Assembly (NCBI GenBank): GCA_017311185.1
Contig: JAESUZ010005462.1
Span: 3,348,001-3,412,000, forward strand
Origin: Proteles cristata cristata
Lineage: Eukaryota; Chordata; Mammalia; Carnivora; Hyaenidae
Reading direction: 5' to 3'
DNA length: 64,000 bases
Both the position numbers and the translations under genes were made by a program. Shown here piece by piece: positions 46,635 to 59,452 of this stretch (positions are counted from its first letter, which is position 1; every line of letters starts with the position of its first letter). The notes under the pieces are model-generated. The model had not been told where the DNA came from. It did no database searches and saw only the letters and a list, made by a program, of their open reading frames with translations.

Positions 46635-47241
46635 GCTTTAATGAGGTATAGTTTGTTTAAAATAAAAATTACTCAGTTTCAGTGTACAATGTGATGAGTT
46701 TTGACAGTACATACAATTGCATAACCATCACCACAACCAAGATACAAAATATTTCCCCAGAAAGTTCTCTCCTGCTCCTTTGCAGCTAATCCCTCCCTCC
46801 ACTTTTTGTCATTGTAATTTTTCCTCTTTAGAATGTTGTGCAAGGAGAACCATTCATTTGTAGTCTTTTGTTTGACTTCTTTCACCTCCCGCAAGGGCTA
46901 TGAGATTTGCCCATGTTCTTAGTACGTCAGTAGTTCATTGCTTGCTGCTGAGTAGTAAACCACAGTGTGGATACATACAGTTTACCTGATCAGCAGCTGA
47001 AGACCATTGGGTTGTTTTCATTTGGAATGATAGAAATGTTGTTTCTATGAACATTCACATACAAGGTTTGTGTAGACATATGTTTTTATCTCTCTTGGAT
47101 AAATATTTTTGAATGGGATTGTTGGTTCATATGGAAAGTATATTTTTAACATTATAGGACATTGCCAAACTGTTTCCCAAGGTTGCTGTGCCCTTTTGCT
47201 TTCCTGTCAGCAATGTCTGAGAGTTCCAGTTGCTCCACATC
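46635..47241 (-). mobile_element. Old L1 (L1M-type) 3' region, antisense
   Basis: 'TTTAATGAGGTATAGTTTGT', 'ATAACCATCACCACAACCAA', 'TGCTGCTGAGTAGTAAACCA' and 'AACTGTTTCCCAAGGTTGCT' match the complement of an L1M 3' UTR/ORF2 end. Confidence 0.82.
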
Positions 47242-47347
47242 CTATATTTCTATATTATTTCTATATTCCTATATTATTTCAGTTACTATATTTCTATATT
47301 ATTTCAGTTACTATATTTCTATATTATTTCCATATTATTTCAGTTAC
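47242..47347 (+). repeat. 25-bp minisatellite, about four units
   Basis: The unit AGTTACTATATTTCTATATT plus ATTTC occurs twice without mismatch (47281-47305, 47306-47330), flanked by partial and diverged units. It sits between the L1M relic and a MIR. Confidence 0.92.
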
Positions 47348-47348
47348 T

Positions 47349-47510
47349 CCCCATAACAACACTATGATGTTAGTTATTATTGTTGTTATTCCCATTTTAC
47401 AAATAAGGAAACTGAGACCTAAAGAGAAAAGTGACTTGTGTAAGGTACATAGGGAACAGATAGCAGATGCAGTGTTTATCAAACCAGGTCTATTGATGCC
47501 AAAATCCCCG
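47349..47510 (-). mobile_element. MIR SINE, antisense
   Basis: 'ATTCCCATTTTACAAATAAG', 'GAAACTGAGACCTAAAGAGA' and 'AGTGACTTGTGTAAGGTACA' are the complement of MIR. The 162-codon frame at 47109-47597 is a chance reading through L1, minisatellite and MIR. Confidence 0.9.
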
Positions 47511-47969
47511 CTCACCTTCAATTACAAAATGTACTTAAGGTCAGAAAAGTTTTTGTTGGTAATCTGGAGGATTTTAAGACAGATAAAATATGATTAATTA
47601 TATTTCAAAACTCAAGCGCCTTAGTTATAAATACAAAGTTGAATGTGTGCAAAAGAATGTTTAATTGATAGAAAAACAAATTTAGGGAAAACAAGTGAGA
47701 TGAAGACATCTCCCGTATCTAAAGCCTTTATTCCCCAAATCAGCATATCATGCCATTCTATATGATACCTACCCACCCCCTCCTTGAAACCCACAGGAGT
47801 AAATGCTTACATCCTATTTGCTGAAGTTAAGAGAAGAGCTAGCACTGAAGCCAGGCTTTCTGGGTCTCCAACATCAACCTTTCAACCAGTTTCTTGAGTT
47901 AAAATGATCTGTCCTTTGTGACAGGGCTTAAAGCCAATATTCTAAAACCTTTAAAACTAGAGCTGTCAG

Positions 47970-48188
47970 AGGGCACCTGGGTGGCTCAGTTGGTTAAGCA
48001 TCTGACTTCGGCTCAGGTCATGATCTCACAGTTTGTGAGTTTGAGCCTTGCATCGGGCTCTGTGCTGACAGCTCAGAGCTTGGAGCCTGCTTCAGATTCT
48101 GTGTCTCCCTGTCTCTGCTCCTCCCCAGCTCATGCTCTGTCTCTCTCTCTCTCGAAAATAAATAAACATTAAAAAAAAATAAGCAATC
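47970..48188 (+). mobile_element. CAN-SINE, sense
   Basis: Complete element. AACTAGAGCTGTCAG (47955-47969) and AACTAGAGCCATCAG (48189-48203) are its duplications, with two mismatches. Confidence 0.95.
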
Positions 48189-48405
48189 AACTAGAGCCAT
48201 CAGTGGAGTAAAATGTATATTATAGGAGCCAATCCCAAACAGAAAGGAAATTAATGAAATCAGCGGAGTGAAGTTTCTGGGCATTCGCTGCACATGTTTT
48301 CTTTGCCTCTTCTACATTGCCTGTCCAGAGATTTCAAGTCGGCAACCTCTCAGGACCAACTAGGCCAATAGTGGTGTTTTCTTTATTTGAATTTAAACAT
48401 CAGAA

Positions 48406-48445
48406 GATTTTTCAGAAAAGTTCAGATTCATCTTTCTGAAAAATC
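48406..48445. repeat. 13-bp perfect inverted repeat (hairpin-capable)
   Basis: GATTTTTCAGAAA at 48406-48418 and its exact complement TTTCTGAAAAATC at 48433-48445 are separated by 14 bases. Confidence 0.9.
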
Positions 48446-49058
48446 AGAAGACCTTGAACACTGGGTGCACATTCCCTTGCTCATGTTGTCTGCCTGCTTG
48501 CTTGGCCTAGGGGGCATGTTGTGACCGTGGTCCACACAATTGGCTAAGGCACCAGAGTAGTCAAAGAACAAAAACCTGAATCCCTTTAGTTGGGGAGTAT
48601 TTGTGAAGCTGAAGAGAAATACCAACAGTTTACCTACCATTGGTTATCAGTTTGGTGTGGGCAGAGGGCTGGAGAGGGTAGCCCAAAAGAATTTGTTTGG
48701 GCTTTAGAACAACACTGGCTTGTTCCTTTCTAAAAGTGTGACATGTTAGGTCCCCTTGGTGACTCAGGGCACCAAGGGGAGGTAGGGAGAGCAGAGATCC
48801 CTTTTTTGCTTTGCTTTGTATTTGTCTTAGAATAAGTTATAGAATATAATAAATCTCATCAAATCACTCACAGTTACATGTGCAATTGGGAAAGTAAAAT
48901 GTAGGTGTTCAGGAATCATCAAAGTTTTAGAAGAAAAGAGCATTTCATAAACCTAGAACATATCAAATACTGAAGGCTGAAAGTCTTAACAAGTGAAGAG
49001 TCTGTAATTTGGAGCTAGATCATCGAAGTCCCTAAGTTTTCCATTAAAAAAAGGAGAC
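48446..49058. other. Intron without a recognised feature
   Basis: Unique-looking sequence; nothing recognised. Confidence 0.55.
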
Positions 49059-49272
49059 TGGGGTGCCTGGGTGGCTCAGTCGTTTAAGCATGAGCTTTTG
49101 CTCAGGTCATGATCTCACCATATTGGGTTCAAGCCCCGCTTTGGGCTCTATGCTGACAATTCAGAGCCTGGAGCCTGCTTCGGATTCTGTGTCTCCCACT
49201 CTCCCTGCCCTCTCTCCCTTGCTCACACTCTGTCTCTTTCTCAAAAATAAATAAACATTTAAAAACATTTTT
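49059..49272 (+). mobile_element. CAN-SINE, sense
   Basis: Head GGGGTGCCTGGGTGGCTCAG, body, CT-rich stretch and AAATAAATAAACATT tail. Short duplication AAAGGAGA at 49050-49057 and 49273-49280. Confidence 0.94.
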
Positions 49273-49811
49273 AAAGGAGAAGTTTCCATGTTAATATGCT
49301 AAATACAGGTCCACGGCATTCTTTTTATTCAACTTCTAGCACTTTCTTATGGTGCTCAGGAGACCAGAGTGCTGGTGGGATTTGATTGGTCCTCTTCTAG
49401 CCCTCAGTAACTGCTTTTGCTAATAGCCTTTCCTGTCAATCAGGCAGCCCCCGTGCTGTGCACCTAGGTCTGTCACCTCTTCCCCTTCACGTAGAGCCAC
49501 ACTCTGTCCTGAGCAAGGAGCCTTTTGTAATTTCCCAAACTTCAGATTCTGAACATGTTAGGGCTACTTTTTTTCTGTGCCATTTTGGAACAATGCATGC
49601 TAGAAGACAGCTGACTGAAAAATAAGTGACTTATCCAAAAATGTGACAGAATTTTTCAGTGTGATGTCATATATGTCAGTCAAGTATAAGCTTTTGTCAC
49701 ATTCAGACAAGTACCAGCATGTCCAGGTGGCAGGATACTACCCAGAGGCAAATGAGCAGACACATTCCTCTCCCTGCCCTGACATACACCCTGTATCCAT
49801 CACCTCTCCAT

Positions 49812-49813
<2 letters not shown>

Positions 49814-49845
<32 letters not shown>

Positions 49846-49862
49846 CGCATGTGTGTGTGTGT
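49814..49862. repeat. (TG)n microsatellite, interrupted
   Basis: TG units with TTTG and GCGCATG interruptions. Confidence 0.95.
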
Positions 49863-51744
49863 TGCTTCTTTGTTTTTAGCCACCTTCCTAAAGAGGTAAC
49901 AGTAAGACCAAGAATTATATTATCTCTAGCCCACTTCTGTGCCTTTTCTTTAGGAAACATCATCCAGAGTGATTTGTCATGAGAAGCCGTCTTTTAGGTC
50001 ATTTATATCAGTTTAAGAAATGACAAGCACTCTTGAACACTCACCCTGGATCAACACCCTCTCAGACTTAGTTCATAGCTTGCCTGACTGGGAACACTGT
50101 ATGCAAAAGTAATTATAGGGGAAACTGCTCTGTGATTCTGATAGCTGAGATGTTATGTCTAGAATATATGCCATAGGTGACACTTTGCCTTTAATGTAAG
50201 GATCTCAAAGGACATTATCAATGTGATATTACATCTTCTGATAGATCTCCTAAGGAAGAAAAATCAGAAGATCGACACCACTCCTGATATGAGAAGTTGA
50301 ACCACAGTAAAGAATTAGACCTAAAATCTGACATAAATACTTTAGAAGACAGAAGAGTTTAAGAAGAGAAATCATAGGCAAAGGGATTCTGATATTTGGG
50401 ATTGGGACTCCAAAACATTTCATTCCTGATTTGGATCAGGCTTCCCTATTTATTCACCATAACTCACCTACCTGTCCTGTTCACTAACCCAGCTACCCAG
50501 AACCATGTCTTGTCCATTTGGAGGATTCTGGAAGAAGATTGGTGAAGGGCCCACATGTTTGGGATTTGTGTTAGCTACAGAGAAATGCTTCATGAGTGAA
50601 GGTTGTCTCTGGTGCTTGGTGACAATGATGATGGTCTGTTGAACAGCTGGATGTTAAATACAATAGATTATCTTAGACAGTAGAATCTCCTCTCCATGGG
50701 CAACTGAAAATATAATCTACAAAATGAGTATAATTTCAGTTTACAACACCTAGCCTAATGTGTAAAATTACAGACTATTTGAAATTAATGACCAATTTGG
50801 CAGGTATTTGTGCAGTAGGACTATGGCTTATCCACGGTACAACATCCAAGAACAATATATTCCATTGTCAATTTTTTATTTTGTTTTCTTTCCTTTTTTT
50901 TTTTCTTGTCTCCAGGAGACCAATTAATTGTTCAAAGGTAATATATAGAGGAGATTTCAAGAGCATTTACTTTGGCACAGTCTCTGCCCTTTTGTGGTCT
51001 GGCTAACAATAAAGCTAAAATTTGTTTTGTAATGATGGTTCCAGTTGGACTGGAATCCCTTTGAAGTTCTTGCATTTTGCTATTATGAGGGCTCAAGATA
51101 TTATTTGATTGTAGTAAAACACTCTACATTATCAAAATACGGTGCACACTGAACTGTAGCAACTTGCAGTGGCCAGACTCCCCCTTGCAGGTGTTCTCCA
51201 TGAGTGGCACACACAGCAAATAAAGGTGTGCCTTCCTCTGCATCCATTTAGTGGTTGGTCATTACTCCACGGGCCATTCATGCACTTTAAACTCCTTGCA
51301 AGGTCAATATCAGCAAGTATGGGAACACTCATTTACACAATTGTTACTTTGCCTTCAGAATCATATTCCAGGTAGAATGTGCTCTGGTAGGCACTTGTTT
51401 TAAACAAATAATGAAATCTTTGTAGTGTTTAGTGACACTGCTGATTGGGCTGTGGGCTTGTGTAAATGAAAATATTTAAAGTGATTTTTAATGATAATTT
51501 TAAATAATCAAAATAATTGCCTGAAAATATATTTTCACACAGAGAAATCCTTCTTTACAGGAACTTATCAACATGCCATGTGAAAAAAAATAATTATAAA
51601 ATCTATTTTAATCTTTAACCTCTGTCTGGGTCTTTAGTTAAAATGTTCTACCTGTCTGGTTTTTTACCACTTCTCCTTCCTTATGTTGTGCCTTTTCATG
51701 TTTGATCTGAGTTGCATTTAGTTGAGAAAAATAAAAGTCCATTG
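49863..51744. other. Intron without a recognised feature
   Basis: Nothing recognised apart from a T-rich stretch at 50872-50906. That stretch ends in a splice-acceptor-like TCTTGTCTCCAG but is not followed by a convincing exon. Confidence 0.5.
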
Positions 51745-54700
51745 AACTCACTTCTGGTCTCCACTCCAACATATAAGAAGTGGGGAGTCATTATTCCTGT
51801 CCTCACAATAAAAAGAAAACTGAACAAACTGAAAACAACTCTTCTTAGGTCCGTCAGAGAATTGAGGTCAGAGGACAAACTGCTGTCCAAAATTAGAGAG
51901 GGGGTAAATACTGAGAATCAGAGCTTATCAGGAGCAGAAACTATCATTGGGCCATCATCAGGTAGGAACACATAAAGGGTGGTTAACTAATTGTTGGAGA
52001 TTGAGTGTAGACTAGCTTGAGAAATCAAAACTCTTGGAGGCCCAGTATCAGGACCCCATAGTTTCATGAGTGCTCCCTCACAAGTTTTACTGGTTCCCAG
52101 AGTAAAAATCAGAGAACTGGAGAAAGATCAGAGAAAAATCCCTCATGCTTTCATCAGAAGGAGAAGATAAGTAACCATTTTTAAATATGTCTAGGGAGAT
52201 CTGTTCCCCCTTAACAAAGGCCTTCCCTCAAGGGAAACTATTTTGCCAGAATCTAAATGATGTGAGGAAAGGCAAATGCCCACCTCTAGTGGCACTTGTA
52301 TCACTTAAGATGGAGAGGAGGAAAACTGAGAAGCACTTATGAAGGTCACAGCCCAGGGACACAGACCCAGTAATAGAATGAGGGCTAATCATAGGATTAT
52401 AGAATGTTTCCTTTTCTCCCACATTTTAACACCGCATCAGCATCTCCTTTATAATAATGGGGGGCTCCAGCTGAAAGAACTGGTCAGACTCTATTTAAGA
52501 AGGAGTGTCCAGGAAAACCCAACGACAAAAGGGGAAACAAAAACGAGGACACTAGAGGAAACTTCAACCTCTGATGCAGTGACAGCAAATAATAAAAACA
52601 GCCTAAATCATAGCCAGATAAACATTAACCTCATACCAGAGGCCTGTTGACCTTAGATGTTTTTATCTAATACTTCAAGTCTGGCTTTCATCTCTAAGAT
52701 ATGCTAAAAGCAAAAGACAGAGCCTGAAGAGATAAGGTGAACATCTGAAATAGGCTCACATACAGAAGAGATTTTAGAATCATCAGACTTTAAGTTAAAA
52801 TAGCTGTGATTAAAATACTAAGTGATATAATGGAAAAAAGGGCCAACATGCAGGAACAGATGCATAATGTAAGCAGACAGATGGGAACTCTATGAAAGAA
52901 CCAAAGGAAATGCTAGAAACACTAAACAATGTAACAGCAATAAAGAATGCCTTTGATGGGCTCACTGGTAGACTGGACATGGCCAAAGAAAGAATCAGTG
53001 AGCTTGAAGATACATTAGTAGAAACTTCCAAAACTGAAAAAGAAGAGAGAAAATAGAATGGAAAAACATGGAACAGAATATCCATGAATAGTGAAACAAT
53101 TACAAAAGGTGTACACATGTAATGAGAATAGAAGAATGAGAAGAAATAAAGGAATAGAAGAATGTTTGAATTAAAAATAAATGAGATTTTTCTAAAATTA
53201 ATGGTAGAACACCAAACCACAGATTCAGGAACTTCAGAGAAGTCCAAGCAAGATAAATACCAAAAAACAAAACAAAACAAAAAACCCACTTAGGTACATC
53301 ATATTCAAACTGCAGAAAAAAAACAAAAAAATCTTGAAGGAAGCCAGAGTGGGGAAAAAAACATCTATAGAGGAACAAGGGTAAGAATGATATCAGACCT
53401 CTCTTTAGAAACTGTGCAAGCAGTAAGAGAGGAAAGTGAAATATTTAAAATGTTGAAAGGGAAAAAAAAAACACCAACCCAGAATTCTGTATCTAGTGAA
53501 ATCATCCATCAAAAGCAAAAGAGAAATAAATACTGTCTCAAATGGAAATTTGTCACTAGTGGACTTACCCTGCCAAAAAAATGAAGTTCAAAGAAATCAT
53601 TCATAAAGAAGGAAAATAATATATTTCTGTGGATCTTGACAAACTGATTCTAAAGTGTATGTGGAAAGTCAAAACACCAAAAAAGCCAAAACAGTACTGA
53701 GGAAGAACAAAGTCAAAGAACTGACACTACCTGACTTCAAGACTTAGCATAAAGCTACAGTGATCAAGACAGCATGGTATTTGCAAAAGAATAGACAAAT
53801 AGATCAGTGGAACAGAATAGCCAAGAACTAGACCCACATAAATATAGTCAAGAAGTCTTTAACAAAGGAGCAAAGGCATTCCAGTGGAGGAAGGGTAGTC
53901 TTTTCAACAGATGGTGCTGGAACAACTGGAAATCTACCTGCAAAAAAAATGAATCTAGAATAGACATTACACCCTTCCCAGAAATTAACTCCAAATGGGT
54001 CATAGATTTAAACTTAAAATGCAAAACTGAAAAACTTCTGAAAGATAATAAAAGAGAAAATCTAGATAGTCTAGTGACCTTAGGGGTTTTTAATTACATC
54101 ACCAAAAATGACTTTGGATTCTCAGTTACAATCCCAAAAGCACAATCCATGAAAGGAAAAGTTACTATGTGAGGCATCATTAAAATTAAAAACTTCTGCT
54201 GTGTCAAAGACACTGGTTAAGAGAATGAAAAAACAAGCCAAAGACTTGGAGAAAAAATCTTCACAAAACATGTTTCTGATAAAGGACTAGTATCCAAACT
54301 ATACAAAGAACTCTTAAAATTCAACAATAAGAAAATGAACAACCAACCCAATTAAAAAATGGGCAAAAATCTGAATAGACACATCACCAAAGAACATATA
54401 CAGCTAACAATTTAAGATATGAAAAAATGTTCAACATAATTTGTCATTAGGTAATTGCAAATCAAAACAATAATGGGAGGAGCAGCTGGCTGGCTCAGTC
54501 AATAGAGTGTGACTCTTGATCTCTGGGTTTGTGAATCTGAAGCCCACATTGGATATAGAGATCACTTAAAAATAAAATCTTTAATAAATTAGTGAATAAT
54601 GGGATACTACTACACACATTAGAATAGGGAAAATCCCAAACACCAAATGTTGGCAAGGATGTGGAGCAACAGGAACTCTCTTCCATTACTTATGGGAATG

Positions 54701-55480
54701 CAAACTGTTACAGTCACTTTGGAGGAATGCCTGCAGTTTTTTAAAAAGCTAAACATAGTCTTACCATATGATCCTGCAGGTACACTGCTAGGTATTTACA
54801 CAGTTGACTCTAAAACTTATGTCAGCATAAAAACTGCATATGACTTTATTCATAATCATTCAAGTCTATTTATAATCACAAAAAACTGGAAGCAAGCAAG
54901 ATATCCTTCAGTAGATAAATTATGGTACATCCATACAGTGGAATATATTATTCAGTGATAAAATGAAATGAGCTATCAAACCACAAAAAGATATGGCATG
55001 TTTAGATTACAATTTTAGATGCACATTAAGTGGAGAAATGAAAGTAGCTAATCTGAAAAGCCTACATATTCTATGATTCCAACTATATGACATTCTGGAA
55101 AAGGCAAAACTGTGGAGACAAGAAAAAGACCAGTGGCTTGCAAAAAGTTCAAGGGGAGAAAAGGAGGGATAACAGGTGGGGGTACAGAAACTCTTCAAGC
55201 TAGCAAAATTATTCTGTACAACACTGTGATGCTAGGTAGATACACACTACTGTACATCTGTTAGGACCCATAGATTGTACAGAACAAAGAGTGAACATAA
55301 TGCAAACTAGTCAATGCATCAGTACTGGTTCATCAGTTGTTACAAATACACCACTCTAATGCAATATATTACATAATAGGGGAAATTGTGCAAGAAATGG
55401 AGGAGGAAGGGGTATATGGGAACTCTATACTTTCTGTGTAATTTTCCTGTAAAGCTAAAACTGCTCTAAAAAACAAAGAT
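51745..55480 (+). mobile_element. Old L1M-type LINE, sense, with a large internal deletion
   Basis: 5' UTR-like text from about 51745 (start uncertain) leads to ORF1-type sequence at about 52800-53620 ('AACACTAAACAATGTAACAG', 'CAGATTCAGGAACTTCAGAG', 'CCAACCCAGAATTCTGTATC'). It then passes directly at about 53625 into the last part of ORF2 ('ATCTTGACAAACTGATTCTA', 'AACAGATGGTGCTGGAACAA'). It ends with the ORF2 end and 3' UTR ('AAATGTTGGCAAGGATGTGG', 'AAAGCTAAAACTGCTCTAAA'). The endonuclease and reverse transcriptase regions are missing and all frames are broken. A short SINE interrupts it at 54479-54594. Confidence 0.85.
54479..54594 (+). mobile_element. Short CAN-SINE sub-type without CT tract, sense
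   Basis: 'GGAGCAGCTGGCTGGCTCAG', 'GACTCTTGATCTCTGGG', 'AGCCCACATTGGATATAGAG' and 'ATCACTTAAAAATAAAATCT' mark the shorter, older carnivoran form ending TAGAGATTACTTAAA. 10-bp duplication AATAATGGGA at 54469-54478 and 54595-54604. Confidence 0.88.
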
Positions 55481-55482
55481 TA

Positions 55483-55572
55483 TGAAAGAAGGAAAGGAAG
55501 GAAGGAAGAAAGAAAGGAAGGGAGAGAGAGAGAGAGAGAGAGAGAACATAGAAAGAAAGAAAAAGAAAGAAG
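55483..55572. repeat. Purine microsatellite (GGAA/GAAA/GA)n
   Basis: Directly follows the L1M 3' end, so it probably grew from its A-tail. It includes about 12 GA units. Confidence 0.92.
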
Positions 55573-58500
55573 CCCTTTGACAGCTTAGCTGAAGAGAAGT
55601 CCTAGTGAGAAACTTGTAGGTTAATCATGCCAAAAAGTAGTGGGAGGGAAGAAGGGATATGGCGATGCGCTGATCACTTGGCCCTATAATTTCTGGGAAC
55701 CAGGCAACCTGTGGATTTGTGCAGGCATCATTCTGCTCAGGGTGAGCAGATTGGACAGCCTGGGATGTTAGAGAGAAAATAGTCAGTATTAGTGATGGCC
55801 TGAAACTGGAGAGGTTCTCTGAAATCCCAAACCTCATTTGTTTTCACGAAAGTTCAAACCACGGTGGGCCTGCTTGATCCTCTGCCAGCTGCTGTTGGCT
55901 GATCGATGGTTTGTTTCATGCTGTGTTTAAAAATATGGAATTAGGAATTGGGTGGTACGTTCTGAATCCCCGCTGAAATGTCTGGCCGGGCGTGGTGGGG
56001 AGTGCAGAGCCAGCAATAAACTTGTCTTTCCCGACATGCCCAGAAGGACACTAGGGAATGGAGTTCTCTCCAGCCCAGTGATGTCTCTGACTTCTGACCA
56101 GCAGGGCTCAGAAGGCCTCCTCAGAGAGAGTCAGAAGAATACAGCATGAGACAGGACACATAAACCATTAATAAATACCCCCCCAAATTTGCATCACCAC
56201 TGTTCAATTGCCTTGTGAGGTGTTTGGATCCTCTTGAGGCTCTTTTCACTTTATGGAAAATTTTTCAGTTCAGTGGCAAAATAGGTCTTCTCTCTACACT
56301 GCCATGTAAAACCTCTACAGTCTGTCATTTCTTGGGACCCTCTTAACCAATCTCAGAACTATCTCTCAGCATCTGATTTTACTTATTAAGGAGATGAGGT
56401 ATTGTGAAATGCCTCTTTTTACACTAATCTTAAAGACTTAAAATACAGCAAATGTTAGACATAAAACTAAAAATTCAAGAGAGATTTTTGTTTCTAAGAA
56501 TTATCACTCTGCTGAAGGAATTAAACTCTAGATCTCTATATTTATGCATGCTTATGCACACACATGGAAGCCACCCAATCAGTGGATCATTGCCTACTTT
56601 CTGTCGTATAAACCCTAGTTCCCCACCTACCTCTGCCTCTGTTTCACTCCATTTTTATCCTAACCACCCACCATCCCCCCGCCCCAGTTTTCTCCCATTC
56701 TCTTGCCATTCCATTTACTCTCATTCATTCATCATGATATGGGCACCAGACACTTTTATCATTTTGGAAAATAGCAATGGCTTCAAATTTATCAATACCT
56801 CTCAGATTAACCCATATCCATTATTCCTAAAGCCAGACCCAAATGTGATTTTACTGGGTGACTACTAGGCATTGTCAAATTCAGGGCAAAATACGCTTTT
56901 GTAGAAATACAATAAGGAAGTATGTGGTGATTTTGCCTATTTTAACTTATCTCATTCAGGAATACACAAAATGTTGCCTCTTAAATCATCAGAATGACAT
57001 CATTCATTCAGTGTCTCTACTTAGGGGTTTCCATGTATATACATTGGTGACTATAGGTCGAGAAAATAAATAATGCCCTTTATCAGGAATCTTTTGTGGT
57101 GGTATGGAGTGTTGGTGGTGTTGCTTTTGGCCTGATCCCAGTGGCAAGCCATTCATCTCCTCGTCACTATGGCACTTCACAGAAGAACAACTTAACAGAA
57201 AATTTGTTTTCAGTCACTTGCGTACTCTGAACAGGGCATAGAGCAAGAGGCAGCTTTTTAAACACATGCACCAACATGAATGTGTCTGAAACCTCATAAA
57301 AGAGAGTGATAAGCCATCTACCAGGTTCCAACAGGCTGGCATCTTTGTAGGTCAAAGGTTGCTCAGGAAGGGTGAGTTCAATGAGGCTGATTAACACCTT
57401 GGATGAATTTTATGTGCTGGGGCCTTTGTGGGGGTTACTGTGGTTTGCAGGACACCACCATCAGATCTTTGCCCCCAGTCCTTAGACTCATGCATTCTGA
57501 AGGCCTCTTGGTTGCTGGGAGATGAGCAACATGGAAATGAGCTTCATTGCCTAGAATTTCAAAAAGCCCTGCAGCTATGTGGTGACAGCAAAACTCTGAG
57601 CAAAAGTCCGCCTGGGTGAGCGAGGAAAGATGAACAACTTGTAAGAGGCGTGGTTCATTGAATACAGCCTCAGAGCAAGAGTTTTCATGTTTTCAGAATG
57701 AAGATGCATTTTTTTAAGAAGTACGAGGTACTCACCCCAGGCCATGGTTTGACCTGCAGATGACTTCAGCTTTTGGAATCATGGAATGCAGAATGAAAAC
57801 TAAAAATACAGCTGAAGACAAAAGACACCGAGATGATTATCTCTCTTACTACTGAACTGTTACCTTAGGAAGATTATGTTTAGGGAATATAAGTCCTTTT
57901 AATTTTCCTCATTTTTAATGTACTTTTTAATTATAAACCAAATTAGAAAATATTCTAGCTTTTCACATTAATGTACTTTTTTCTCTGCCTTATCCTCATA
58001 TGGATAAACCAATTCCATTGAAATATCTGAGCTGCTCATTAAAAAAAACTAGGCATCAGTTACCAGTCATGATGCCTCAGAAACTTACAATCCCTCATTC
58101 CAGCCTGTGTTACATGAAGTAGGAAAGGCTTGGTCATAGTTTCCCCAGGCATTCTCCTCTCACTTTTAGTTTAGGTGGAAAAAGCAAGCCAACAGAAACC
58201 CTTCATACTAAAATAACTCTTTCAAATCAAAACAAGAAAAGTATTGCATGTGAAAGTTGTATACAACCCCTGTACCCAGGACATCCCTTCCTGCCTCTGG
58301 TCCTCATTTCAAACATATAATACCCTCTCCTTTCTGAGCCACCACCCTTTTGCCCTGTAATCCCAGAAGGCCACTCAGCACTGCAGTAGGCTCCCTCATT
58401 CTCATGTCAGGTCAATCAGGGCTGAAATAGTGCATTTGCTTCTTCCTGAAGATTTCATGGGTCTAAAAGTTCTGTTCAATCTTTCCGCTCCTTGGTAAAG

Positions 58501-59200
58501 CTGAGGGGACATTCCCAAGAAGCCCACCAAGACTTCCATGGGCGACTTCTGTAGTTTCTGCCATCAACTGGCCCCCATTGGGCAGGTAGTGACAGCTTCT
58601 GATGGCAATGCTCTTGCTTCTAAGTGGAGGCCTCCTAAGTTCACTGTGGAGTGTGGTGGAAGGTGATGACATCATTTTTCAATGCCCCCATTTAAGTAGT
58701 GAAACAATGCATAGTGTTTCTTTTTGTTTACATGACAAAGGGAGGTGTTATTCATGAAGTACATTTTTCTCTCTAAACAAATGTTTCATACATTTGCTGA
58801 ATCCTAAAGATGAGAAGAGTCTTAAAGATCATAGAATTCTGAATTATGTCCTAGAGCCTGAAAGAAGAGGAGATGCCATCTTCTCTGAAGGTCACACCTT
58901 CAAATGAGCAGCAAAGCCCTAAAGAGGCTCTTTAAATATCCAAAAACTGATGGTGACAGCACCAAGCGTTGATCCCAACCCTCCCAATCTTTCATCCCTT
59001 TTCCCAAGAAATACATGCCTCTTCTGTCTCCTCCTGCTGAAGAAAAGAAATCAATTATAATGGCTCTTTTAATGAGGCTACCAAGATATTTGACGAAGTT
59101 TCTTTGACCTCAGTATTAGACTTTAAGGTTATGGAGAGTTCTCCCTTCACTAGTTGATTTCTTCAGTAATATCGATTATAGTTAGACTTATGTTCCCTTC
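55573..59200. other. Intron without a recognised feature
   Basis: About 3.6 kb with almost no recognised repeats, apart from possible L2/MIR traces near 57000 and 58800. Small frames show no domains. No exon of GMDS seen. Confidence 0.5.
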
Positions 59201-59217
59201 AAATCTGTGACTCTTCA

Positions 59218-59435
59218 GGGAGCCTGGGTGGCTAAATTTGTCAAGCATCTGACTTCGGCTCAGGTCATGATCTTAACGTTCATGAGTTCAAGCCCCGTGT
59301 GGGGCTCTGTCCTGACAGCTCAGAGCCTAGAGCCTGCTTCAGATTCTGTGTCTCCCTCTCTTTCTGCCCCTCCCCCACTTGTGCTCTGTGTCACAAAAAT
59401 AAGTAAACATTTTAAAATTTTTTTTAAATAAAAAA
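59218..59435 (+). mobile_element. CAN-SINE, sense
   Basis: Head GGGAGCCTGGGTGGCTAAAT, full body and A/T-rich tail. 17-bp duplication AAATCTGTGACTCTTCA (59201-59217) and AAATCTGTCACTCTTCA (59436-59452), one mismatch. Confidence 0.95.
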
Positions 59436-59452
59436 AAATCTGTCACTCTTCA

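Noticed and set aside
47109..47597. 162-codon frame
   Set aside because: It is a chance reading across an antisense L1M, a 25-bp minisatellite and an antisense MIR.
50872..50935. T-rich tract ending CTTGTCTCCAG, possible splice acceptor of the last GMDS exon
   Set aside because: The following sequence (GAGACCAATTAATTG) does not encode DFLQGDC; decoy acceptor.
52810..53289. 159-codon minus-strand frame with membrane-like F/S-rich protein
   Set aside because: It is the opposite strand of A-rich L1 ORF1 sequence.
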